Shown here one piece after another: positions 1 through 5,766 of a stretch of 19,396 bases of DNA. The translations under genes were made by a program, and so were the position numbers. The DNA lies in contig CAYWIS010000112.1 in the NCBI GenBank assembly GCA_964458385.1, positions 1 to 19,396 on the forward strand, given 5' to 3'. The notes below the pieces were generated by a model. The model saw only the letters and a program-made list of their open reading frames with translations, was not told the DNA's origin and did no database searches. The DNA comes from JAHWKS01 sp964458385 (GTDB lineage: Bacteria; Planctomycetota; Planctomycetia; Pirellulales; Pirellulaceae). Positions within the stretch are counted from its first letter, which is position 1. Each line of letters starts with the position of its first letter.

Positions 1-271
1 CTTCCATTTCCATCGTGCCCAGCTCGACGCACTGCTCGATCGAGATGCGGCGGATATGCTCAATGATCCGCTTGCGCTCGGCAAGGGTGCGGCGCGAGAG
101 CTGCTCGAACGCGTCGCGAGCGGCGGCCACCGCTTCGTTGGCGTCTTCAAACACACCGTACCGACCGGTGTAGCTGCGCGCTACATGGCCGTTATGGGAG
201 GCCGGCACGCGCCCCACCTCGGCCAGCACCTGGGCGACCACGTTTCGAATGAGGTCTTCGTTAATTTGCAT
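1..271 (-). CDS. CoA-acylating aldehyde dehydrogenase of the microcompartment (PduP-like), N-terminal fragment
   Basis: Only the first 90 codons lie in the window; the gene continues past the left edge. The reading frame starts at the ATG at 269-271 with MQINEDLIRNVVAQVLAEVG, a short amphipathic helix followed by a flexible linker, then a stretch (YGVFEDANEAVAAAR, LAERKRIIEHIRR) typical of the start of the aldehyde dehydrogenase fold. This layout matches the PduP/EutE-like enzymes enclosed in microcompartments, which oxidise an aldehyde to an acyl-CoA with NAD+ and CoA. In planctomycete compartments the aldehyde is thought to be lactaldehyde from fucose or rhamnose. The catalytic cysteine is outside the window, so the assignment rests on the N-terminus and on position: it is the last visible gene of the shell operon, 65 bases after the BMC-P gene. 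The ribosome-binding site is weak. Confidence 0.8.
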   Translation of the reverse strand, partial: MQINEDLIRNVVAQVLAEVGRVPASHNGHVARSYTGRYGVFEDANEAVAAARDAFEQLSRRTLAERKRIIEHIRRISIEQCVELGTMEME

Positions 272-336
272 GACTCGTCGGATTCGGTTACGAGTGAGTT
301 GGATCGGCGACTCGGCGACGCAGCCCCCATGCGGCG

Positions 337-657
337 TTAGGTCGATTCATCGTCGCGCGAGTAAACGCGGCGCTCGTCGACATGCACACTGTCGACGATG
401 CCCACAATGACCGTGTCAATTGGCATGTTCTTCGTTTCCGGCGTAAGCCGCGCGCTGGAGCCTTGCGTGATCAACACGTAGTCGCCCTTGCCGGCGCCCA
501 ACGTGTCGACCGCCACAAAGGTCCGGCCCGTGGGAGTCAACTGGGAGCGCTCCTTCGGCTCCAGCCGATACGGCTCGACCACCAGCAGCTTGTAACCGAC
601 CATGGCGCTCACCTTTTCGGTGGCGACGACGAAGCCGGTAACTTTGGCGATGAACAT
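337..657 (-). CDS. BMC-P pentameric shell vertex protein (EutN/CcmL family)
   Basis: This 106-residue protein belongs to the EutN/CcmL family, whose pentamers cap the vertices of the icosahedral shell. Visible hallmarks are the N-terminal strand MFIAKVTGFVVAT, the GAGKGDYVLITQGSSAR loop at about residues 54-70, and the strand DTVIVGIVDSVHV at residues 81-93. The length fits the family (roughly 85-105 residues), with a short charged tail after residue 95. It starts 8 bases after the acetate kinase stop codon, with an AAGGGG ribosome-binding site in the gap, so the two are probably co-translated. Planctomycete BMC loci usually carry several BMC-P paralogues; others would lie beyond the left edge. 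Confidence 0.93.
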   Translation of the reverse strand: MFIAKVTGFVVATEKVSAMVGYKLLVVEPYRLEPKERSQLTPTGRTFVAVDTLGAGKGDYVLITQGSSARLTPETKNMPIDTVIVGIVDSVHVDERRVYSRDDEST

Positions 658-665
658 GCGACCCC

Positions 666-1850
666 TTAACCTTCCAAAAGCTGCCTTGCCTGCCGCGCCA
701 CCACCAGCTCCTCGTTGGTCGGGGCGATCCAGATTTGCACACGGCTGGAGTCGGCGTGAATGGGCGCCTCGCCGCGGGCCGAGGCGTTCTTGGCCTCATC
801 CAGCACGATGCCCAGTTGGTCCAGGTTGCGGCAGACGGCGCTGCGCGTCTGGACGCCGTTCTCGCCTATCCCGCCGGTAAAGACGATGACATCGGCCCCG
901 TTCATCTCGACCAAAAGCCCGCCCAAGCACCGGCGGATTTCGGTGGTGTAAACATCCAAGGCCAGTTGCGCTCGCGCGTTGCCTTGGGCCGCCGCTTCTT
1001 CCAAGTCGCGCATGTCGCCGCTGACGCCGCTCAAGCCCAACAAGCCGCACTTAGAGGCGAGGATCTCGAGCACCTCATCAAGCGACTTGCCCAGCTTTTG
1101 CATCAACAGCGGAAGCGCGTAAGGATCAAAGTCGCCGGCCCGGTTGTTCTGCGGCAGGCCCGATTGTGGGCTCATGCCCATGGTGGTGGCCAGGCTTTGC
1201 CCGTTGCGAATAGCGCACAGGCTGCTCGAGCCGCCCAAATGGCACGAGATGATGCGCAAATCGTCTCGCCCCAGGAGTTGCGGAACGCGCTGCGCAATGT
1301 AGCGATGGCTGGCTCCGTGGAACCCCCACCGCTTAATGTGAAACTGCTCCGCCCATTCCAATGGCACCGCGTAATGCCGGAGCCGATCGGGAATGGTGGC
1401 GTGGAAGCCGGTTTCAAAAGCGGCCACCAGCGGAATCTCAGGCAGCTTCTCGGCCAAAAGCCGCATCGCGTTGATGTACGGCGGGTTGTGCGCCGGCGCC
1501 ACTTGGCTCATTTCCTCCATGGCCGCCAACACGTCGGGCGTGACCCGCTGCACACCGCTATATCGGCCGCCGTGAACAGCCTTGAACCCAATGGCCGACA
1601 CCTCGCTTGCGTCTTTCAGGCAGCCGGTTTCGGGATGCGTCAGTTGATCCAGGCAATTCCGCACGGCGACCGCATGGTCGGGAGCCTGAATGGTCTGCTC
1701 CTCTCGGTAGTCGCCGATCTCCACCACGCACTTGCTTTCGGCCGCGCCGATCCGTTCCACGCCGCCGCGCGCAAGTTGTCGCTCGTCGGTCATGTCGAAC
1801 AGACGATACTTGAAGCTCGTTGAACCGAGATTGGCGACCAAGATCTTCAT
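666..1850 (-). CDS. ackA: Acetate (acyl) kinase of the microcompartment operon
   Basis: A 394-residue member of the acetate kinase family (ASKHA fold), which converts acyl-phosphate plus ADP to carboxylate plus ATP. Motifs in order: NLGSTSFKYRLF (7-18), AVHGGRY (91-97), APAHNPP (118-124), FETGFH (145-150), RWGFHGASH (174-182), NNRAGDFDP (235-243), VFTGGIGENG (323-332) and PTNEELVVAR (377-386). The catalytic histidines (121, 178) and Arg237 are present. Two usually invariant positions are altered: the Arg of the family GHRVVHGG motif is Lys90, and the Asp of FDTAFH is Glu146. I chose the ATG at 1848-1850 because GGAG lies 9 bases upstream; an in-frame TTG two codons earlier is less well placed. 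Its place between shell genes suggests that it completes the compartment pathway, perhaps on lactyl- or propionyl-phosphate. The N-terminus has no targeting helix. Confidence 0.94.
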   Translation of the reverse strand: MKILVANLGSTSFKYRLFDMTDERQLARGGVERIGAAESKCVVEIGDYREEQTIQAPDHAVAVRNCLDQLTHPETGCLKDASEVSAIGFKAVHGGRYSGVQRVTPDVLAAMEEMSQVAPAHNPPYINAMRLLAEKLPEIPLVAAFETGFHATIPDRLRHYAVPLEWAEQFHIKRWGFHGASHRYIAQRVPQLLGRDDLRIISCHLGGSSSLCAIRNGQSLATTMGMSPQSGLPQNNRAGDFDPYALPLLMQKLGKSLDEVLEILASKCGLLGLSGVSGDMRDLEEAAAQGNARAQLALDVYTTEIRRCLGGLLVEMNGADVIVFTGGIGENGVQTRSAVCRNLDQLGIVLDEAKNASARGEAPIHADSSRVQIWIAPTNEELVVARQARQLLEG

Positions 1851-1965
1851 GATCAAAGGCTCCGTAATGTGCGGTCTTTAGGTTGGGGATTGCGGATCAC
1901 CGGACCGTGGAGCGCCAAAGAGACACTCTGCGCCCCGCGCCGAAATCGGCAATCGTCCTGCGGGC

Positions 1966-2247
1966 TTACGACAGGTAGGCCTGAATCAAGCCTTCGGCGG
2001 GGCGCGGAATCACATGGCTGCCCACCAGCTCGCCAACTTGAGTTGCGGCTTGGGCGCCGGCTTCGACCGCGGCTCGAACGCTGCCCACGTCGCCACTGAC
2101 CACGGTGGTCACCAGACCGCCGCCGATCTGCACGCGCTTGACGATCCGCACATTGGCGGCTTTCGCCATGGCGTCGGTCGCTTCGACAAGGCCAATCAGG
2201 CCCTTGGTTTCGACTAATCCGATTGCTGCGTTATTACCGTTTGCCAT
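1966..2247 (-). CDS. BMC-H hexameric shell protein with GGG pore
   Basis: A 93-residue single-domain BMC protein (Pfam BMC family) that forms the hexagonal facet tiles. The family core is clear: AIGLVETKGLIGLVEATDAMAKAA (written here as residues 8-31), the central pore loop QIGGGL at 40-45, VSGDVGSVRAAVEAG at 50-64 and HVIPRPAEGL at 78-87. The pore residues read Gly-Gly-Gly, unlike the Gly-Ser-Gly of its neighbour. The start is the ATG at 2245-2247, giving MANGNN; the frame stays open further upstream, but no BMC-H protein has such an extension. The ribosome-binding site is weak (AAGAACG). Spacers of 115 bases separate it from genes on both sides. Confidence 0.95.
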   Translation of the reverse strand: MANGNNAAIGLVETKGLIGLVEATDAMAKAANVRIVKRVQIGGGLVTTVVSGDVGSVRAAVEAGAQAATQVGELVGSHVIPRPAEGLIQAYLS

Positions 2248-2297
2248 AGTTCGTTCTTGGTTGAAGTCTCTACTGCGGAATGCGAGATGCGGCCGCC

Positions 2298-2353
2298 GGA
2301 AGGAGGAACACCGAGCGCCGGCGCAAGGCCCATGCGACGGGTTTGCTCCTTCC
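2298..2353 (-). other. Intercistronic inverted repeat between the two BMC-H genes
   Basis: GGAAGGAG at 2298-2305 pairs perfectly with CTCCTTCC at 2346-2353, and the loop contains the self-complementary GCGCCGGCGC at 2315-2324. The element fills much of the 115-base gap between the shell genes. There is no T-run, so it is not a normal intrinsic terminator; an RNA-processing or stability element is possible. Confidence 0.35.
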
Positions 2354-2362
2354 ACGCTGAGG

Positions 2363-2665
2363 TTAGTCGCCTTGCGAGCCGCCCGTCGGAGCGGGGAGCA
2401 CAATGCCCAGGTCTTCGTGCGGGCGCGGAATCACTTGCACGCTGACCACTTCGCCAATTCGCGCGGCCGCGTTCGCGCCGGCGTCGGTGGCGGCTTTGAC
2501 CGCGGCCACGTCGCCCGTGACAAAGGCCGACACCAGGCCGCTGCCGACCTTGTCCCAGCCAAGGAACGAGACATTGGCCGCTTTCATCATTGCGTCGGTG
2601 GCTTCCACCAAGGCGATGAAGCCTTTGGTTTCGATCATGCCCAACGCTTCCATTGCTTTCGCCAT
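2363..2665 (-). CDS. BMC-H hexameric shell protein with GSG pore
   Basis: A 100-residue BMC-domain protein, the second shell tile and the closer of the two to PduA. The core runs from GMIETKGFIALVEATDAM (9-26) through the pore loop KVGSGLVSAF (39-48), TGDVAAVKAATDAGANAA (50-67) and VIPRPHEDLG (78-87). A short polar tail rich in Pro and Gly follows (PAPTGGSQGD). The pore is Gly-Ser-Gly, as in the canonical PduA-type pore that passes small polar metabolites. The ATG at 2663-2665 has a CGGAG ribosome-binding site 10 bases upstream. It is the first shell gene after pduL in the operon, separated from it by 98 bases. Confidence 0.96.
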   Translation of the reverse strand: MAKAMEALGMIETKGFIALVEATDAMMKAANVSFLGWDKVGSGLVSAFVTGDVAAVKAATDAGANAAARIGEVVSVQVIPRPHEDLGIVLPAPTGGSQGD

Positions 2666-2728
2666 GTTGCGGGTACTCCGGAGAAGGAAAAAGGTATGAG
2701 TTGTGGGGAAGTTCGTTTCGGTCGTCAG

Positions 2729-2761
2729 GCGTGGGCGGCTCGCTGGGCGAGGACCCCACGC
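2729..2761 (-). other. Intercistronic hairpin between pduL and the first BMC-H gene
   Basis: GCGTGGG at 2729-2735 pairs with CCCACGC at 2755-2761, and an inner stem CTCG/CGAG (2739-2742 with 2748-2751) closes a five-base loop. It begins 2 bases after the pduL stop codon in the direction of transcription. No T-run follows, so read-through is expected. It could set different mRNA levels for enzymes and abundant shell proteins. Confidence 0.45.
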
Positions 2762-2763
2762 GC

Positions 2764-3474
2764 TTAATGGCGTTTACAGGCGCATCCAGCGTCTTGTTTG
2801 AGCAGCTCGACATGCGTGGCCGCGTCCAGGTTGCACGCGTTGCCTTCGTCGGTGTCGAGATGGACTTCCAACTTGCTGGTCTCGTCGGCCCGCACCAGCA
2901 GGTCTTCAAAGACGGTGGTGCATTGGAACGACTCGACACGCAGCTTCATGAAGTCGCCGTTTTTCACGCCGAAGTACTCGGCGTCGCGCAAGCTCATGTG
3001 CACATGCCGGGCGGCGCGGATGACGCCCTCTGCCAGTTCGACCACGCCCGCGGGGCCAACCAGAACGCAGCCCGGCGTTCCGGCGATGTCGCCACTGTGC
3101 CGCACTGGAGCGTCAATGCCCAGCGAGATGGAGTCGGTCAGGGCCAGCTCAACCTGGCTATGCTTCCGCGTCGGGCCAAGCACACGCACCGTGGGAAGCA
3201 TGCGGCGGCGCGGACCCACGACCATCACCGTTTCTTCCGCCGCATAAAAGCCGTCTTGGTAGAGCTCTTTGGCGGGAGTGAGTTTGTGGCCGGGACCAAA
3301 CAAGATTTCCACGTGTTCGTCGGTCAAGTGGCAGTGCCGGGCCGACACGCTTACCGCCAGGTGCGGCTTGGCCGGCTCAACCTGGCCGTTGCCTTGCTGG
3401 CCGAACTGTTGAAGCACCACTTGCCGCACAATGCGTTCGATCGTCGCGCGATCGAAAGGCTGGGTCGCAATCAT
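2764..3474 (-). CDS. pduL: PduL-type phosphate acyltransferase (phosphotransacylase)
   Basis: A 236-residue PduL, the zinc-dependent phosphotransacylase of microcompartments that exchanges acyl-CoA and phosphate for acyl-phosphate and CoA, recycling CoA inside the shell. The two beta-barrel halves are visible with their metal-binding motifs: SARHCHL at 44-50 (His47, His49), AARHVHM at 154-160 (His157, His159) and EVHLDTDEGNA at 203-213 (His205). LGPTRKHSQVE at 99-109 carries the phosphate-binding Arg. Residues 1-25 form an amphipathic helix (IERIVRQVVLQQFG) followed by a Gln/Gly/Pro linker, the usual encapsulation peptide. The C-terminus ends in a short Cys/Lys tail (GCACKRH). It lies 19 bases after the repressor gene, so the two are co-transcribed. 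Confidence 0.96.
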   Translation of the reverse strand: MIATQPFDRATIERIVRQVVLQQFGQQGNGQVEPAKPHLAVSVSARHCHLTDEHVEILFGPGHKLTPAKELYQDGFYAAEETVMVVGPRRRMLPTVRVLGPTRKHSQVELALTDSISLGIDAPVRHSGDIAGTPGCVLVGPAGVVELAEGVIRAARHVHMSLRDAEYFGVKNGDFMKLRVESFQCTTVFEDLLVRADETSKLEVHLDTDEGNACNLDAATHVELLKQDAGCACKRH

Positions 3475-3493
3475 GGATGGTTGTCTTGGGTTA

Positions 3494-4267
3494 TCAGCCG
3501 TTATCTGTCGGACCGGCCACGATCAGGTTGACGCCCGACGCCGCCAGCCGGCTCCGCCAGTCTTCGTTGATCTGGTGGTCCACCACCAGGTGTTGCACTT
3601 GGCCCAGTTCGCACAGGTGGGCGACGCTGGAATGTCCGAACTTGGTGCTATCGGCCACCACGATCACTTCATCGGCGGCTTGCATCATGGCCCGCTCGGT
3701 TTCCACCAAGAGCCGGCTGCTGTTGTAGTAGCCTCGCTCGTTCACGCCCGCCACGCTGAGCACCGCCCAACGGACGTTGATTTTGGAGAGCATCTCGATG
3801 GCGAAGGGGCCAAGCGTGACGCCCGTGCGGGGATGGGTGTCGCCGCCGATGATCACTAAGTCCGCCGGATCGCTCGAGGCGAACAAATTCGCCACCGGCA
3901 ACGAATTGGTGACCACTTGGAGGGGCCGCCCTACCAGGCACTGCGCCATTTCGTAGGTGGTGCTGCCGCCGTCAAACAACACGGCGTCGCCATCTTGGAT
4001 CAATTCCGCCGCACGCCGGCCAATCAGACGTTTGGCCTCCCAGTGGGCCGCCTGCCGCTGATCGAAATGAGGCAGCTTGGGAGAAGGGCCGGTGTAGAAT
4101 ACGCCACCGTAAGTCTTTTTGGCCTCGCCCGACTTTTCCAGGAAGTCCAGGTCGCGCCGGACAGTCGACTCGGAAACCGACAACGCATTGGCCAAGTCCG
4201 GTAGGGAGGCAAAACCCCGCTGGCGGACCATCTCCAAAAGTCGTGTTCGTCGTTCCTCGGCGAGCAT
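3494..4267 (-). CDS. DeoR-family transcriptional regulator of the BMC operon
   Basis: A 257-residue DeoR/GlpR-type repressor. Residues 1-57 form the winged helix-turn-helix with the DeoR signature (SVSESTVRRDLDFLE at 30-44, then YGGVFY). The rest is the DeoRC sensor domain, related to sugar-phosphate isomerases, with FDGGSTTYEMA near 98-108 and IIGGDTHPRTG near 139-149; such domains bind phosphorylated sugars. An in-frame TAG two codons upstream fixes the start at the ATG at 4265-4267; the clearest Shine-Dalgarno (AAGGAG) is 17 bases away, so initiation may be modest. It is the first gene of the operon, so it probably controls itself and the compartment, releasing DNA when a fucose- or rhamnose-derived phosphate is present. 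Confidence 0.94.
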   Translation of the reverse strand: MLAEERRTRLLEMVRQRGFASLPDLANALSVSESTVRRDLDFLEKSGEAKKTYGGVFYTGPSPKLPHFDQRQAAHWEAKRLIGRRAAELIQDGDAVLFDGGSTTYEMAQCLVGRPLQVVTNSLPVANLFASSDPADLVIIGGDTHPRTGVTLGPFAIEMLSKINVRWAVLSVAGVNERGYYNSSRLLVETERAMMQAADEVIVVADSTKFGHSSVAHLCELGQVQHLVVDHQINEDWRSRLAASGVNLIVAGPTDNG

Positions 4268-4317
4268 CCCCGGCTAGACCCTAACTCCTTTCCGCCACCT
4301 TCGGTCAGTTCGGGTTG

Positions 4318-4345
4318 ATTATGGCGCAATCTTGGCAAAAGTCAA
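4318..4345 (-). promoter_or_regulatory. Sigma70-type promoter of the BMC operon
   Basis: On the minus strand the -35 TTGACT (4340-4345) and the -10 CATAAT (4318-4323) are 16 bases apart, each matching five of six consensus positions. Transcription would begin near 4311, about 43 bases before the regulator start codon. It is the best promoter match seen in the window and sits in an AT-rich patch. Confidence 0.7.
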
Positions 4346-4352
4346 TCAGCTC

Positions 4353-4380
4353 ATGAAAAAAGTTTTTCATAACTTTTCAC
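4353..4380. promoter_or_regulatory. Candidate operator for the DeoR regulator
   Basis: ATGAAAAAAGTTTTTCAT at 4353-4370 is a perfect inverted repeat (8+8 bp, 2-base centre). AACTTTTCAC at 4371-4380 repeats its right arm in tandem at a 10-bp period (7 of 10 matching). The element lies 7 bases upstream of the operon's -35. DeoR-family proteins often bind repeated AT-rich half-sites one helical turn apart, which fits. Assignment to this regulator is inference. Confidence 0.55.
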
Positions 4381-4385
4381 CAGCG

Positions 4386-4401
4386 TGACAAACTTCTGTC
4401 A
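4386..4401. promoter_or_regulatory. Second inverted repeat in the divergent control region
   Basis: TGACA (4386-4390) and TGTCA (4397-4401) flank a 6-base spacer. It lies between the operator-like palindrome and the divergently transcribed acetyltransferase gene and could be a site for a second regulator. Short inverted repeats also arise by chance. Confidence 0.3.
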
Positions 4402-4485
4402 TGCCCTACAACACGGAACTGCGAAGTGATTCTCCAACTATCAAAGATACCCCAAAACGCGCAGTTTGCAGGAATTTCTAGCGCA

Positions 4486-4935
4486 GTGACGGTTCACACC
4501 TACCGCGGCCCGGAAGATATCCACCTGTGGTTGGCGATTCGCAATGCCGCCTTTGCTGAGCAGATAGCGGGAACGCGTCCCTGGGATGAAGCGGATTTCC
4601 GACGGGAATTCCTCGAAAAGCCCTGGTGGCGCCCCGATTGGATGTGGTTTGCCGAACCCGCCGCTCCGGATGGTGGAGGTGTGCAGGCGGTGGGAGTTGT
4701 TGCGCTCAAGCGAAGCTTACCGCGGGATGCTCCTGCCGGCTCGGTGCAGTGGTTGGCCGTACTTCCTGCCTGGCGCCGCCAGGGGGTGGGAAGGTTGCTC
4801 ATGGCCACGCTGGAGCGGGCGGCATGGGAAGCCGGTTTGCCCGTGGTGACGGCCGAGACGCTTCGCGAGTGGGACGCCGCCGTGCGCTTCTATCAGGCGT
4901 TGGGTTACCGCGTTGGGAAACCCGAGGCAAGTTAA
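4486..4935 (+). CDS. GNAT family N-acetyltransferase
   Basis: A 149-residue GNAT-fold protein, the only convincing plus-strand gene in the window. The acetyl-CoA pyrophosphate loop is clear: SVQWLAVLPAWRRQGVG at 86-102, followed by helix LLMATLERAAWEAG and the C-terminal pair AETLREWDAAVRFYQALGY (123-141) typical of the family. The substrate cannot be read from sequence. I chose the GTG at 4486 (AGGA about 12 bases upstream) because the fold begins right there (MTVHTYRGPEDI); an earlier in-frame GTG at 4426 would add 20 residues unlike the family. It is divergent from the BMC operon and shares its control region, but nothing ties it functionally to the compartment. It converges with purN, 30 bases apart. 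Confidence 0.85.
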   Translation: MTVHTYRGPEDIHLWLAIRNAAFAEQIAGTRPWDEADFRREFLEKPWWRPDWMWFAEPAAPDGGGVQAVGVVALKRSLPRDAPAGSVQWLAVLPAWRRQGVGRLLMATLERAAWEAGLPVVTAETLREWDAAVRFYQALGYRVGKPEAS

Positions 4936-4965
4936 GTCCAAAAGGACGATGATGCGGCGCTGCGA

Positions 4966-5592
4966 TCAAGAGACAATCACGGTGCGGCCTTCGACCCGTA
5001 ACCGGCCGGCGGCGAAAAGGCGAATTGCTTCGGGAAACGCCTCGCACTCGGCTTCGAAGACGCGTGCGGCGAGGGTTGCAGGTGTGTCGTTCGGCAAAAC
5101 CGGCACAGTGCGCTGCAGAATAATCGGGCCGTGGTCGTAGTCGTTGTCGACAAAGTGCACCGTACAGCCGCTCACCTTGACGCCGTACTCCAAAGCAGCC
5201 CGGTGCACACGCTCGCCGTAGAATCCCTTGCCGCAGAAAGACGGGATCAGTGCGGGGTGGATGTTGATTACACGGTTCTCAAAGTCGGGGGGAATGAGCA
5301 CGTGCTTGAGAAAGCCGCCCATCGCCACCAGTTGTACACCGGCAGCGCGGCAGGGAGCGAACATCGCTTCGCTGTATTCGTGCGGGTCGGGATACCGCTT
5401 TTTCTCCACGACCAGCGTGGGGATGTCCGCTTCCTCGGCATATCGCAGTCCGCCCGCCGCTGGATTGCTGGAAATCACCAGGCGCACTTCGGCCGGCAGC
5501 TTGCCTGCGGCAATCTTTTCCAGCAAGTTCTTGAGCGTAGTTCCGCCGCCCGAGATAAATACGGCCAGCGGCAGCGGAGTTGAGCTAGTCAT
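4966..5592 (-). CDS. purN: Phosphoribosylglycinamide formyltransferase
   Basis: A 208-residue GAR transformylase, which transfers a formyl group from 10-formyltetrahydrofolate to glycinamide ribonucleotide in purine synthesis. The phosphate loop FISGGGTTLKNLL is at 12-24. The active-site block VINIHPALIPSFCGKGFYG is at 108-126 with Asn110 and His112, and VHFVDNDYDHGPIILQ at 145-160 holds the catalytic Asp (Asp153, equivalent to Asp144 of the E. coli enzyme). The CGKGFYG insertion is a variant seen in some bacterial PurN proteins. The ATG at 5590-5592 places the first strand at the usual distance from the N-terminus; the open frame upstream, to 5694, would add an unlikely basic leader. No other pur gene is adjacent, so it appears to stand alone downstream of ileS. 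Confidence 0.92.
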   Translation of the reverse strand: MTSSTPLPLAVFISGGGTTLKNLLEKIAAGKLPAEVRLVISSNPAAGGLRYAEEADIPTLVVEKKRYPDPHEYSEAMFAPCRAAGVQLVAMGGFLKHVLIPPDFENRVINIHPALIPSFCGKGFYGERVHRAALEYGVKVSGCTVHFVDNDYDHGPIILQRTVPVLPNDTPATLAARVFEAECEAFPEAIRLFAAGRLRVEGRTVIVS

Positions 5593-5722
5593 CGGCGCAG
5601 GTGAAACGCGAAGGTGGCGAAAAAGCCGAATCGGTAAAGGAAATTGCAGGGGCGGATCGTGGCGCACACGCGACGCCGGCACATCGGCGGGCAAACCCGC
5701 GCCGGGTGCGTCTTGGTTGCAG

Positions 5723-5749
5723 CTCCCCGAACAAGGAATGTGCGGGGAG
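5723..5749. other. Hairpin between ileS and purN
   Basis: CTCCCCG (5723-5729) pairs with CGGGGAG (5743-5749) around a 13-base loop in the 174-base gap after the ileS stop. The T-run (TTTT) follows on the plus strand, where no gene ends nearby, so as a terminator of ileS it is weak. The rest of the gap holds no gene. Confidence 0.3.
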
Positions 5750-5766
5750 TTTTCACACCGTGAGGC

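Noticed and set aside
735..1823. Long 362-codon plus-strand open frame opposite acetate kinase
   Set aside because: It is an antisense shadow of the clearly conserved acetate kinase gene; its translation has no recognisable domain and a composition typical of reversed GC-rich codons.
3301..3330. CACGTG within pduL (and other coding copies near 13428), considered as parS
   Set aside because: Only the central hexamer matches; the flanking GTTT/GGAAC arms needed for ParB recognition are missing.
4386..4401. TGACA-N6-TGTCA, considered as a second DeoR site
   Set aside because: Its half-sites do not resemble the ATGAAAAA arms of the main palindrome; it is listed only as a separate weak inverted repeat.
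5723..5749. Hairpin read as the ileS intrinsic terminator
   Set aside because: The T-run follows the stem on the plus strand, the wrong side for ileS, and no plus-strand gene ends there; it is kept only as an unassigned hairpin.
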